Shown here in pieces: positions 18,066-26,099 of a stretch of DNA of 64,000 bases. The translations under genes were made by a program, and so were the position numbers. Within the stretch, counting starts at the first letter, position 1; each line of letters begins with the position of its first letter. The stretch comes from a virus: the IMG/VR virus record IMGVR_UViG_3300036760_000150, positions 1 through 64,000 of that record; one strand, given 5' to 3'. The notes under the pieces were generated by a model. The model did not search any database. It was not told where the DNA came from and was given only the letters and a program-made list of their open reading frames with translations.

Positions 18066-19655
18066 ATGGCTAACCTGACACAAGAGCAGATACTTAGACG
18101 GTTCCTCAACCCTGCCATAAAAGGTAAGTTCGTCACCGCCGTCCTAAGGAGCATAGCCACTGGCGACGAGTTCAACGCCCAGAACGTGTTGGCCGTCAAG
18201 GACCAGGTGTTCATGGCTACCGCCACAGGCACTTACCTGGACAAACTCCTGTCTCAGATCGGTATAGTAAGGCCTTCTCAGACTGGCATCGACGACGACA
18301 CACTCCGTGACCTCGCCATCGCACAGACCAACACCAAGCTGGTCACCAACATATTCCTACAGGTCCTTGAGGCGTTCTACGGCAAAGATGCTGTTTCTTC
18401 AAACATGCTCAGCTCTGTAGCTGAGACGTACGCCTTAGAAGACGGGATGCAGCTTGTGGTGGAGGTGGATGACAACCCTAAGTTGTTGACCGTCACATTC
18501 CATGCTGCAGACTTCTCAAGCATAGCGGCAGCAAAAGCTATCGAAGTTGCAAACGTCATCTCGCGAGCATCTATCAACCAAGGTTACACATTGACGTCTG
18601 ACGAGTTCCTAGACAACATAACCGGCGACAAGTACGTCCAGCTGCTGTCAGGCACACGTGGCCCCAAGTCATCTATAAGAGTTCGAGGTGGTGAAGCTCA
18701 GAATATACTTCGCTTCTCGACCATACTACCCACCACCCAAGATGTAGGAACCCAGTTCACGATGTCCATCTCGGGCGGCAACGTAAGGTTCACGTGGACT
18801 TCAGGTGCAGACCCTGGCATAGGTATCGTCGAGGTTGACGACTACGTCAACATATTCGGGTCAGGTTTTGACCCAAACAACAGGGGAACATTTCCTATTC
18901 GGGTCATACAGAGTGGTGCAGTTGGCAACTCATACTTCGAGGTGGAGAACCCGAACTTCACAGCCCAATCTCCGGTGACCCTAGGCACAGTCGACGACGT
19001 CTTGTTCTTCGACCCTACCAGGGTCACATTAAACAACCTTGTCAGGAAGGCGTCTGTGTACGAGGTCAACCCGTACGAGATCGTTGTACTTCTGCCGGTC
19101 ACAACCAAGATAGTAAAACGTCAGCTTATCGGGTCAGCACACCTCAACCCATCTGTGGTGGGAAGCATCTTTCCAGGACCTTACCTCTACAGTCCTAGGT
19201 CAGGGTTTGGCATATCAGGCATGCAGACCAACCTGACCCAAGACATACTAGCTGGTCAGGTGTACAGCGTGGTGAACGTGCAGGACTCGTCTAGGTTCCC
19301 AGACTCAGAAGGCCACCTCGTGTTCGAGTACGGGTACGACCAGCAGGAAGGTCCTGTCAGGTACTTCGGCAGGTCGTCAAGCTCAAGCCTGCTCTTAGAT
19401 CCATCTTACAAGTTCAAGAAGGACCACGACCAGAACACGCAGGTCAACTTAGTGAACAGTGTGGCGCCGATCAAGGTAAGTCAGGACGGTAGTGACTACC
19501 CTCTGTACCTCACAGACAGTATAGTAGGTCGGATCGAGGCTGAGAACATGATAAGGACGCTCACGGCCTCCGGCGTGTTCTTGAACGTCATAGTAGTAGT
19601 TCCTGATGGAACTGGGTTGAATGATGTTAATTTTGTCTATGGAGTCACAGAATGA
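18066..19655 (+). CDS. Baseplate wedge protein, 529 aa
   Basis: Two adjacent ATGs (18063, 18066) follow AAGGTG; the second has better spacing. The helical N-terminus (MANLTQEQILRRFLNPA) and segments such as GTYLDKLLSQIGIVRPSQ recall J-type wedge proteins, suggesting a gp7/gpI-like partner of the giant wedge protein upstream. A VQDSSRFPDSEGHL...EGPVRYF module near residue 405 is also present in the J-like protein near residue 120. A PNNRGTFPIRV...YFEVEN module near residue 275 recurs there as well. It ends with an ATGA overlap to the next gene. Confidence 0.65.
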   Translation: MANLTQEQILRRFLNPAIKGKFVTAVLRSIATGDEFNAQNVLAVKDQVFMATATGTYLDKLLSQIGIVRPSQTGIDDDTLRDLAIAQTNTKLVTNIFLQVLEAFYGKDAVSSNMLSSVAETYALEDGMQLVVEVDDNPKLLTVTFHAADFSSIAAAKAIEVANVISRASINQGYTLTSDEFLDNITGDKYVQLLSGTRGPKSSIRVRGGEAQNILRFSTILPTTQDVGTQFTMSISGGNVRFTWTSGADPGIGIVEVDDYVNIFGSGFDPNNRGTFPIRVIQSGAVGNSYFEVENPNFTAQSPVTLGTVDDVLFFDPTRVTLNNLVRKASVYEVNPYEIVVLLPVTTKIVKRQLIGSAHLNPSVVGSIFPGPYLYSPRSGFGISGMQTNLTQDILAGQVYSVVNVQDSSRFPDSEGHLVFEYGYDQQEGPVRYFGRSSSSSLLLDPSYKFKKDHDQNTQVNLVNSVAPIKVSQDGSDYPLYLTDSIVGRIEAENMIRTLTASGVFLNVIVVVPDGTGLNDVNFVYGVTE

Positions 19656-20089
19656 GCGGCGATATACTCCATGGAGCTGGTGTCATAGTAAAAGTCAACA
19701 AAGGGGTGATAGGTTTCGCCACCGGTATCACATACAGTCGTGACCAAGGTATCAAACCTATATACGAGGTGGACAACCCGTTCCCAGCTGAGATCACGCC
19801 AACCAGGTACCTGGTGGCTGGTGCCCTAGCTGGTTTCAGGCTCAGCAACAGTGGAGGGCTTGACGGCCAAGGTGTCATGGACCTGTCCAACGTGGCTAAC
19901 TTCTTCACGCAGAAGTACGTGACACTTGAGATAGTGGACAGGAAGACTAACCTGCCGTTGTTCTACGTAAATCGATGTTTGTTCGACAAAGACTCCTGGC
20001 GCACCGAGGTGAAGCAGATAGTGACGTTCACCGTCAACTTCCTGGGCATATGGGCCAGCAACGAGATCTCGACAGACTCGGCTGGGTAA
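19652..20089 (+). CDS. Tail-tube-like protein, 145 aa
   Basis: A compact beta-rich protein. GVIVKVNKGVIGFATGITYS, then IKPIYEVDNPFPAEITPTRY and the paired strands VTLEIVDRKTNLPLFYVNRC follow the pattern of the XkdM/gp19-type tail tube fold, in which a tube monomer begins with a positional-reference loop. Its place among baseplate genes suggests a tube-initiator (gp48/gp54-like) rather than the main tube, whose gene would sit beside the sheath outside this window. Fold assignment is by eye. Confidence 0.6.
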   Translation: MSGDILHGAGVIVKVNKGVIGFATGITYSRDQGIKPIYEVDNPFPAEITPTRYLVAGALAGFRLSNSGGLDGQGVMDLSNVANFFTQKYVTLEIVDRKTNLPLFYVNRCLFDKDSWRTEVKQIVTFTVNFLGIWASNEISTDSAG

Positions 20090-20122
20090 AAATATATGAA
20101 TAAAATCAAACACATGAGTCAT

Positions 20123-20144
20123 ACTCTTAATCTTATACGTACCC
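20123..20144 (+). promoter_or_regulatory. Putative late-promoter element, copy 3
   Basis: ACTCTTAATCTT with core at 20126-20134, four bases, GTACCC (20139-20144), then the C-rich leader TCCTCAGCCCACCTCCCTC. Start codon 58 bases downstream. It shares the 12-mer ACTCTTAATCTT with copy 1. Confidence 0.5.
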
Positions 20145-20183
20145 TCCTCAGCCCACCTCCCTCGTTCATTATATGGAAAAACG

Positions 20184-20489
20184 ATGAAGAAACACGATCT
20201 TAAGAGAGAAATTGATAAGCTTAGAAAGCATGTCAGCACACTTAGGGCCAAGTTGGCAATTTTGAGGTCTTCTCAGCCAGTATTTACACCATCGATATTC
20301 AATGCGCCAACTGCTTGTTTGCATGAATATCCAAATCATCAATTTGGTATACATTCTACATGCATCAAGTGTGGCGTTCCAATGTTGTATACGCTTGCTA
20401 AAGCGATCAGCGAAGATAGCACTTATAACGCCACAACAGTCAGTCATCCTAACATAGACTTGATCAACAACGCCTGTGGAGCTGTCTGA
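20184..20489 (+). CDS. Small zinc-finger/coiled-coil protein, 101 aa
   Basis: The N-terminal 30 residues are a K/L/R-rich heptad region (MKKHDLKREIDKLRKHVSTL). Residues ~45-65 contain CLHEYPNHQFGIHSTCIKCG, a probable zinc site built from one C, the H residues and CxxC. The DNA is A/T-richer than the neighbouring tail genes and the protein is not structural in character, so this looks like an accessory (moron-type) insertion behind its own late element. It joins the next gene by TGATG. Function unknown. Confidence 0.6.
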   Translation: MKKHDLKREIDKLRKHVSTLRAKLAILRSSQPVFTPSIFNAPTACLHEYPNHQFGIHSTCIKCGVPMLYTLAKAISEDSTYNATTVSHPNIDLINNACGAV

Positions 20490-23400
20490 TGAGCGTAAAG
20501 CGGAGATTTAATTTTTTAGGTCAAGCCAGAGTCGATTTACCACACATGATAATGGTGGAAGACTCCATCCTCTTCGATTGGAAGTCCTTGTGGAACATGT
20601 TCACAGGCGACACCCCATACGTGCTCAGTGGCTTCACACTTGCCACACCTTGGAGTGCGGGCAGCCCTGCCAACTCCTTGCAGGTTGTCGTCGACAACGC
20701 AGCAGTTGTCATACCCACAGATGCAAATGGTAGCTACCTAGTTGTACCTTCTGGCACGCCGAACGAGCAGTTAAACTCGGCCAACAACAAGGTAACTGGA
20801 AGTTTCACCCCTAGCACGATCAACTACGTAGCTATCAAGTTCAACAGAAATGCTGATAGTGGGACCAACGACCTAGTAGCTTTCTGGGACGAAGACGCGA
20901 AGGTAGAGTTCACAAAGACTGTACCACTCGGTTTGATATTAAACTACCAGTTCGTGGTCAACACCACTGGTTTCGGCACAAACTCCCCTATCTGTAAGGT
21001 ACAGACAGATGCCTTCAACAACATCGTAGAGATCACCAACAGCAAGCAGGGTTTGTTTAGGCTTGGCAGTGGTGGATCAACACCTGACCCAAACCACGAG
21101 TGGTCGTACACCACCGCCACCGAGAACCCTCTCACAGCCACCTCATCGTCAAGTGATCCTTTTGTTGGTGGTGACTGGGATATAACTAGGTTCAAGGAGT
21201 GGATGGACGCGGTCATGACCGCGATCAAGCAGATCAGGAACTCCGCTTACTGGTACCTGTCAGGGTCATCTCTTACGCCTGGCGTCAACTTGCCAGACCT
21301 GTTCTTCGATGCTGCAGCATCTGTCATCACAGGTGAAGGGTCTTTCTCTAGCGACCTAGCCACATCTGGTCAGCTGTCGTGGACATCTGACGTGTACATA
21401 AGAGCCATCATAGGCCCTCAGTACTTCAGGCTGCTTCAGTCGTCTAGCCCAGCTCTGCTGACAGACGAGCAGGTAGCGTACATAGAGTTACAGAGAAACA
21501 TAGTACTTCAGTCTGGGGCAAACTTCACGTTCACCAACGGCTCCCCCACAGTCACCTGCTCGGTCACCATAACAGACGCGTTGATCGTAGCTGGCAACTG
21601 GATCAAAGCCAACGTCGATGGATCTCAGTACTGGGCCTTGATACTGTCTGTTGCTGGCAGCACCGTCACTTTGACAGACAACTACGCAGGCCCGAACTCT
21701 ATAGATAAGGCCGTCGGAGCAGTGCGAGACTACTCTGTCCAGGTCAATGACCCAGTAGATGTCACCAACTCAAGCAACACCTTCTGGATCGCCAAACGAG
21801 ACGATCTCGCTCCTGCGCCTGCAACCATAACAGCAGCTGACAGGGTAAGCAACATAGTGACCATAACCACGTCGTCCCCACATGGGTTGTCGGCTGGCAT
21901 GATGGTCATAGTGTCTGGTGTCACCGACTCTTCTTTCGACGGTACGTTCGAGATCAAAGACACACCGTTGATCACGACCTTCAGGTACGACCAGACAGGT
22001 GCTGATGCATCTAGCTCTGGTGGAACTGCGACAAAAGGTGCAGTCATATACCTCAGAAGTCTGGCAGAGCTGGAGCAAGGTGAGAGTAGATCCATAGACG
22101 ACAACACCACCCAGAACATCATCGACTACATAGGTGCTCAAGCAGAGGAAGACAGTACTCCTCTGTACTCAACTGCGTTCGGTTCATACACAGCCAACAG
22201 GTACCTGGTAGACGCTGAGAATCTCACTAAGGGTGAGAAGAGACTTGACATAGCTCTAGGCGAGTCGGTCGACAGGTCAAACCAGGATAGAAACATCAAA
22301 CTGATAAAAGGCGGCACCTGGAGCTTCAACGGTGGCACAGACACGTTGACCTGGTCTGAGGATGCATACATACAGGTTCCTGGGCAAGACAACAACAGGA
22401 ACACTATAGTCGCAGGGTCAGTTGTACTGGCCGACGACGAGGTCGCATACGTTGAGATCCATAGAGACGCTGGTATAGCTGACAACCTAACCGTCAATGT
22501 TGCCAACATCGACTCAGTCGTTATGACGGATAACCTAGTCATCTTCGCTAGAAGGTTCGTGACGTCTAACTTGGTGGCGCAACAACCTGTAGACAACGCT
22601 GGCCAAGCTTTAAACGCAACGACAACTCAAGCGTGGGCCAACCCATTTGTCGTGGCAAGTCCTACCACGATCACAGACGTAGAGTTCAGACTCTTAAGAA
22701 CAGGGTCGCCTTCTGGTAACATCACAGTCGGCATACAAGGAGACAGTGCTGGTGACCCAGACGGTGTGTACATAGTCTCGACAACCATACTTGCAAGCAG
22801 CGTTACATTATCACCTGGTGAGAGCACATATCATATCACTACACCGACACCAGTCGTAGCTGGCACATACCACCTGGTGGCCACATCGGATGCTACCTAT
22901 AAGGCGTCTTACACAGTCTTCAACTCCATATCTATAAAACATGATGTGTCAACCGTCACTCCTCCTCTTGAAGAGAGATTCAACGGTACGTCGTGGTTCG
23001 ATCAGCCTGCAGGCGCCTTGTACTTCATCATACTACAAGATGGTGTAGACGAAGTTCTTGTTGGATCTCACTCGTTCAGACTCATAGATGGCGAGTCTAA
23101 AGAGCTTGATGCTGGTCTCTCAGTAGAGAACAGAGCGTACATAGGTATCGCAGATGAGTCAGACAACGACCCCAACTACACATCATCATCAACAGGGTCT
23201 CTTGCTCTTCCTAACTACAACACCACCAACGGTGAGAGTCTAACTACCAGGGCTGCTAAGCTTACTGCTATGTTGGCAGATATCAGGCAAGACCTGAACA
23301 TAGATTTCGACCCTGGCACTGTAGTGTGGACTGGGACCAACGTCACTGTAACTGGTGCACAGCTGTCGATACCGGGTACGACTGTTGGAGCTGCTCCAGT

Positions 23401-23578
23401 CTCTGTCAACACCTTTGGACCTGCAGCTCTTGCCACCAACAGCTGTCTGTACGTAGATATCAGCAGGACATCTGGTTCTGCCCTGACCTTAGCCTCTTCC
23501 ACATTGTCAGCCTTGACACCTTCACAGCAACGACTTGTGTTAGTGAAGAATATCGGTGGAAGTTTACTGGTAAGATGA
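20489..23578 (+). CDS. Long tail-fibre or fibre-adaptor protein, 1029 aa
   Basis: Beta-rich, Ser/Thr/Asn-rich, no catalytic motif. It contains repeated modules of the form L.W..D.YI....I...L.D.E.AYVEI.R near residues 290-335, 610-660 and 950-1025. A domain at ~449-517 (IVTITTSSPHGLSAG...SFDGTFEI...FRYDQTGAD) recurs in the J-like protein; I associate this type with FCCH-like domains in phage proteins. A RFKEWMDAVMTAIKQIRNSA helix near residue 245 may trimerise. Its place after the tube-like gene and before two more fibres suggests a baseplate-attached proximal fibre. Confidence 0.65.
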   Translation: MSVKRRFNFLGQARVDLPHMIMVEDSILFDWKSLWNMFTGDTPYVLSGFTLATPWSAGSPANSLQVVVDNAAVVIPTDANGSYLVVPSGTPNEQLNSANNKVTGSFTPSTINYVAIKFNRNADSGTNDLVAFWDEDAKVEFTKTVPLGLILNYQFVVNTTGFGTNSPICKVQTDAFNNIVEITNSKQGLFRLGSGGSTPDPNHEWSYTTATENPLTATSSSSDPFVGGDWDITRFKEWMDAVMTAIKQIRNSAYWYLSGSSLTPGVNLPDLFFDAAASVITGEGSFSSDLATSGQLSWTSDVYIRAIIGPQYFRLLQSSSPALLTDEQVAYIELQRNIVLQSGANFTFTNGSPTVTCSVTITDALIVAGNWIKANVDGSQYWALILSVAGSTVTLTDNYAGPNSIDKAVGAVRDYSVQVNDPVDVTNSSNTFWIAKRDDLAPAPATITAADRVSNIVTITTSSPHGLSAGMMVIVSGVTDSSFDGTFEIKDTPLITTFRYDQTGADASSSGGTATKGAVIYLRSLAELEQGESRSIDDNTTQNIIDYIGAQAEEDSTPLYSTAFGSYTANRYLVDAENLTKGEKRLDIALGESVDRSNQDRNIKLIKGGTWSFNGGTDTLTWSEDAYIQVPGQDNNRNTIVAGSVVLADDEVAYVEIHRDAGIADNLTVNVANIDSVVMTDNLVIFARRFVTSNLVAQQPVDNAGQALNATTTQAWANPFVVASPTTITDVEFRLLRTGSPSGNITVGIQGDSAGDPDGVYIVSTTILASSVTLSPGESTYHITTPTPVVAGTYHLVATSDATYKASYTVFNSISIKHDVSTVTPPLEERFNGTSWFDQPAGALYFIILQDGVDEVLVGSHSFRLIDGESKELDAGLSVENRAYIGIADESDNDPNYTSSSTGSLALPNYNTTNGESLTTRAAKLTAMLADIRQDLNIDFDPGTVVWTGTNVTVTGAQLSIPGTTVGAAPVSVNTFGPAALATNSCLYVDISRTSGSALTLASSTLSALTPSQQRLVLVKNIGGSLLVR

Positions 23579-23579
23579 C

Positions 23580-26060
23580 ATGAAGAAGATACTGTCTAGT
23601 TCAATAGTAAAGAACCCAACAGATCTGCAGAAAGGTGCCGCCACCCATCATGTGGAGGACCGGTCTGCATACCTACGGTCTAACTCGGTTGTCACATGGT
23701 CTGGCACACAGCTGTCCTTCACCACTGACATCGTGCTGGAGATCATCAACACATTGTCTGGAACTACAAGTACACACACGATACTAACTGCCAACAGCCC
23801 TATATCTCTGAACAACAACGAGAGTCTGTGGGTGTCCATAGATAGAACGCAGACTAGCGAGAACTTGACCCCCAAGTTATCAGATACAGATCCTATACCT
23901 GCACAGAGTGATGCTAACGGATCTGTCTTCATACTTGCCAAACGTATCGACGTGTCAGGTATAGGTTACCTACATCTGCCATTCTCCAAGCAGGTCTTGA
24001 ACCAAGGACAGGCTGTAAGGTTAGGGGCAAGTGGGTCTAGCAGCGGCACAAGCGATGGCATAAATCTTGTTCCTTTAGATTCTAATTTTCAACCAAACAA
24101 GACGACCAACTCAGACGCTGAGATAAGTGTAGGAGATTGGGCTGCATATGCTGACGCTGCAGCCACTTTCCCTGTAGACATGACTGGAGGATCGCCAAAT
24201 ACTACAATTGTAAGGTCAACTTCGTCACCTCTAAATGGTGCAGCACACTTTTTGATGACTATTAACTCAGGAGCATCAAGACAGGGAGAAGGCGTAAGTT
24301 GTGTCATCAATATTCCTAGAGCCTACCGAGGTAGGATGCTGGCGTTTACGTTTCCATTCCAGGCAACAGGCACGTTGGTTGAAGATGATTTTCGACTGTT
24401 CGCTTATGACATTACGAACTCAGTAGTCATTACGCCTTTCAGCGCCAACAAAATCCTGGGAGCTGAAGGTATGGCGTTGGCCTTGTTCCCTGTTGCCACC
24501 AACACGGCTTCTGTGCGTGTCGGCATACACATAGCAAGGACATCAACGGCAGCTGCCACCATACTGTTCGATGATGTGGTCGTGAGTCCACACATACCTG
24601 TTGTCGGTGTAGCAGGTAGTGATCTAATCGCTTATACGCCTACCTTTGCTAACTTAGGCACCACAAGCAACGTAGCTTTCTGGTGGCGCAGAGATGGCGA
24701 CATGATGGAGATCTTTGGTTACCTCACTGTTGGTACCACAGCAGCGACGCAAGCAAGTTTCACATTACCAACAGGATTCTCGCTGGAGTCAGCGAAGATA
24801 TCTCCAACCAATGCGGTCAACAACGCTGGGCCAGTGTGGGGTGACTGGTACCTGAACGGCAACAACGACCACAATGGTGCCATAGTGTCGGCGACTGGTA
24901 CCAGCACAAGTGTTTTGTACTTTGGATTTGTACCTTCTGCTGCAGGCTTGAACCCTCAGAATGGTACTGTCATAGCAACCAGTGGCAACTCAATAGGCTT
25001 GAAAGCTAAGGTGCCCATATCAGGTTGGTCGTCCAACGTGACGATGAGTCAGAGTTCCACATTCTTCATATCTAATGCTATAGCTAGTGGTACTCGTGTT
25101 ACGACGGCGCCTACAATATTGGGTGAATACCGAACTACCATTAAAAATAACGCTGCTACTACTACGGCAGATAACGCACCGGCTGCTTCACCGTCAACCT
25201 CAGACGGCATGCGTATATATTCTACAAGTGGTAGCGGTGCTGGTACATCTGGTCAAACAAATAGATGGGATATTTTTGTAGGTAAAAATAAAAACGTATT
25301 CTTTCAATTTTACAGTGGTACCGATAAAACTGGAGAAATCGATACTGATTATTTTAGTGATTCTGCTAGTGGAGACGAAGCTGGTCTATATTCTATATAC
25401 GATCCTGTTACTGGTATTGCATCTGTATATTTACCAATACTTAGTTCCGCAGCCAATAGATCTGTTGGTAGATCGTATTCAGGGATCGTAGCTTCTGGTG
25501 GATCAGCCTCAGATTGTTACTTCGACATCAAGGTATCTGAGAATGCTCTAGCGGTGCAGCAACAACAAATATTTGGATCTATTATAGGTTCCTCGTATTC
25601 CCAAGTTCAGGGTCCAGTAGCACTAACTACTGGAATACCTACCGATAATACTATTCCTCAAAGCGGTGAAGGAAACGAAATCTTGACGGCATCTTACACA
25701 CCTAAGATGATTGGTAGTAAACTGATCATTACGGCGTCCGCAACCGGATCAGAAGATACAAATGTGACGAACAACTTTGTTATGGCTCTATTCAAAGACT
25801 CAGATGCAGATGCTCTAGCTGCCGATGCTTATCCTAGGACTGGCAACGGATCAGGTCTGGATGGTGGAAGAGTTCATGTCTCATACGAGCATACGGTCAG
25901 CTCGTTCTCTACCATAACATTTAAGATCAGAGTTGGCGGCGGCGGGTCTGGCGCGAAGGCTGCCACATTAAACGTGATTTATGATAACTCGGCAACCTCA
26001 TTTAACCTAGGTAGCACCATAACTTCATGGCTTAGGGTAGAAGAGATAGCACAAGTTTAG
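23580..26060 (+). CDS. Tail-fibre protein, 826 aa
   Basis: ATG 23580 follows the previous stop by one base. The N-terminal ~130 residues resemble the repeated adaptor module of the preceding protein (W.G..L.F..D..., ...N.ESLWVSIDRT, then FILAKRID). The rest is Ser/Thr/Gly-rich beta structure. Base composition changes along the gene: G/C-rich ends are broken by A/T-rich blocks near 24060-24450 and 25090-25480 with different codon choice, suggesting recombined receptor-binding segments. The C-terminus ends in strands, with no recognised chaperone domain. Confidence 0.65.
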   Translation: MKKILSSSIVKNPTDLQKGAATHHVEDRSAYLRSNSVVTWSGTQLSFTTDIVLEIINTLSGTTSTHTILTANSPISLNNNESLWVSIDRTQTSENLTPKLSDTDPIPAQSDANGSVFILAKRIDVSGIGYLHLPFSKQVLNQGQAVRLGASGSSSGTSDGINLVPLDSNFQPNKTTNSDAEISVGDWAAYADAAATFPVDMTGGSPNTTIVRSTSSPLNGAAHFLMTINSGASRQGEGVSCVINIPRAYRGRMLAFTFPFQATGTLVEDDFRLFAYDITNSVVITPFSANKILGAEGMALALFPVATNTASVRVGIHIARTSTAAATILFDDVVVSPHIPVVGVAGSDLIAYTPTFANLGTTSNVAFWWRRDGDMMEIFGYLTVGTTAATQASFTLPTGFSLESAKISPTNAVNNAGPVWGDWYLNGNNDHNGAIVSATGTSTSVLYFGFVPSAAGLNPQNGTVIATSGNSIGLKAKVPISGWSSNVTMSQSSTFFISNAIASGTRVTTAPTILGEYRTTIKNNAATTTADNAPAASPSTSDGMRIYSTSGSGAGTSGQTNRWDIFVGKNKNVFFQFYSGTDKTGEIDTDYFSDSASGDEAGLYSIYDPVTGIASVYLPILSSAANRSVGRSYSGIVASGGSASDCYFDIKVSENALAVQQQQIFGSIIGSSYSQVQGPVALTTGIPTDNTIPQSGEGNEILTASYTPKMIGSKLIITASATGSEDTNVTNNFVMALFKDSDADALAADAYPRTGNGSGLDGGRVHVSYEHTVSSFSTITFKIRVGGGGSGAKAATLNVIYDNSATSFNLGSTITSWLRVEEIAQV

Positions 26061-26099
26061 ACAAAAAAAGTATTTTAACAAGGGGATATGAGGTAGTAC

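Noticed and set aside
20089-20110. T4-type late promoter (TATAAATA)
   Set aside because: The A/T-rich stretch AAATATATGAATAAAATC lacks the exact octamer and the shared CTTAATCTT element nearby explains the gap better.
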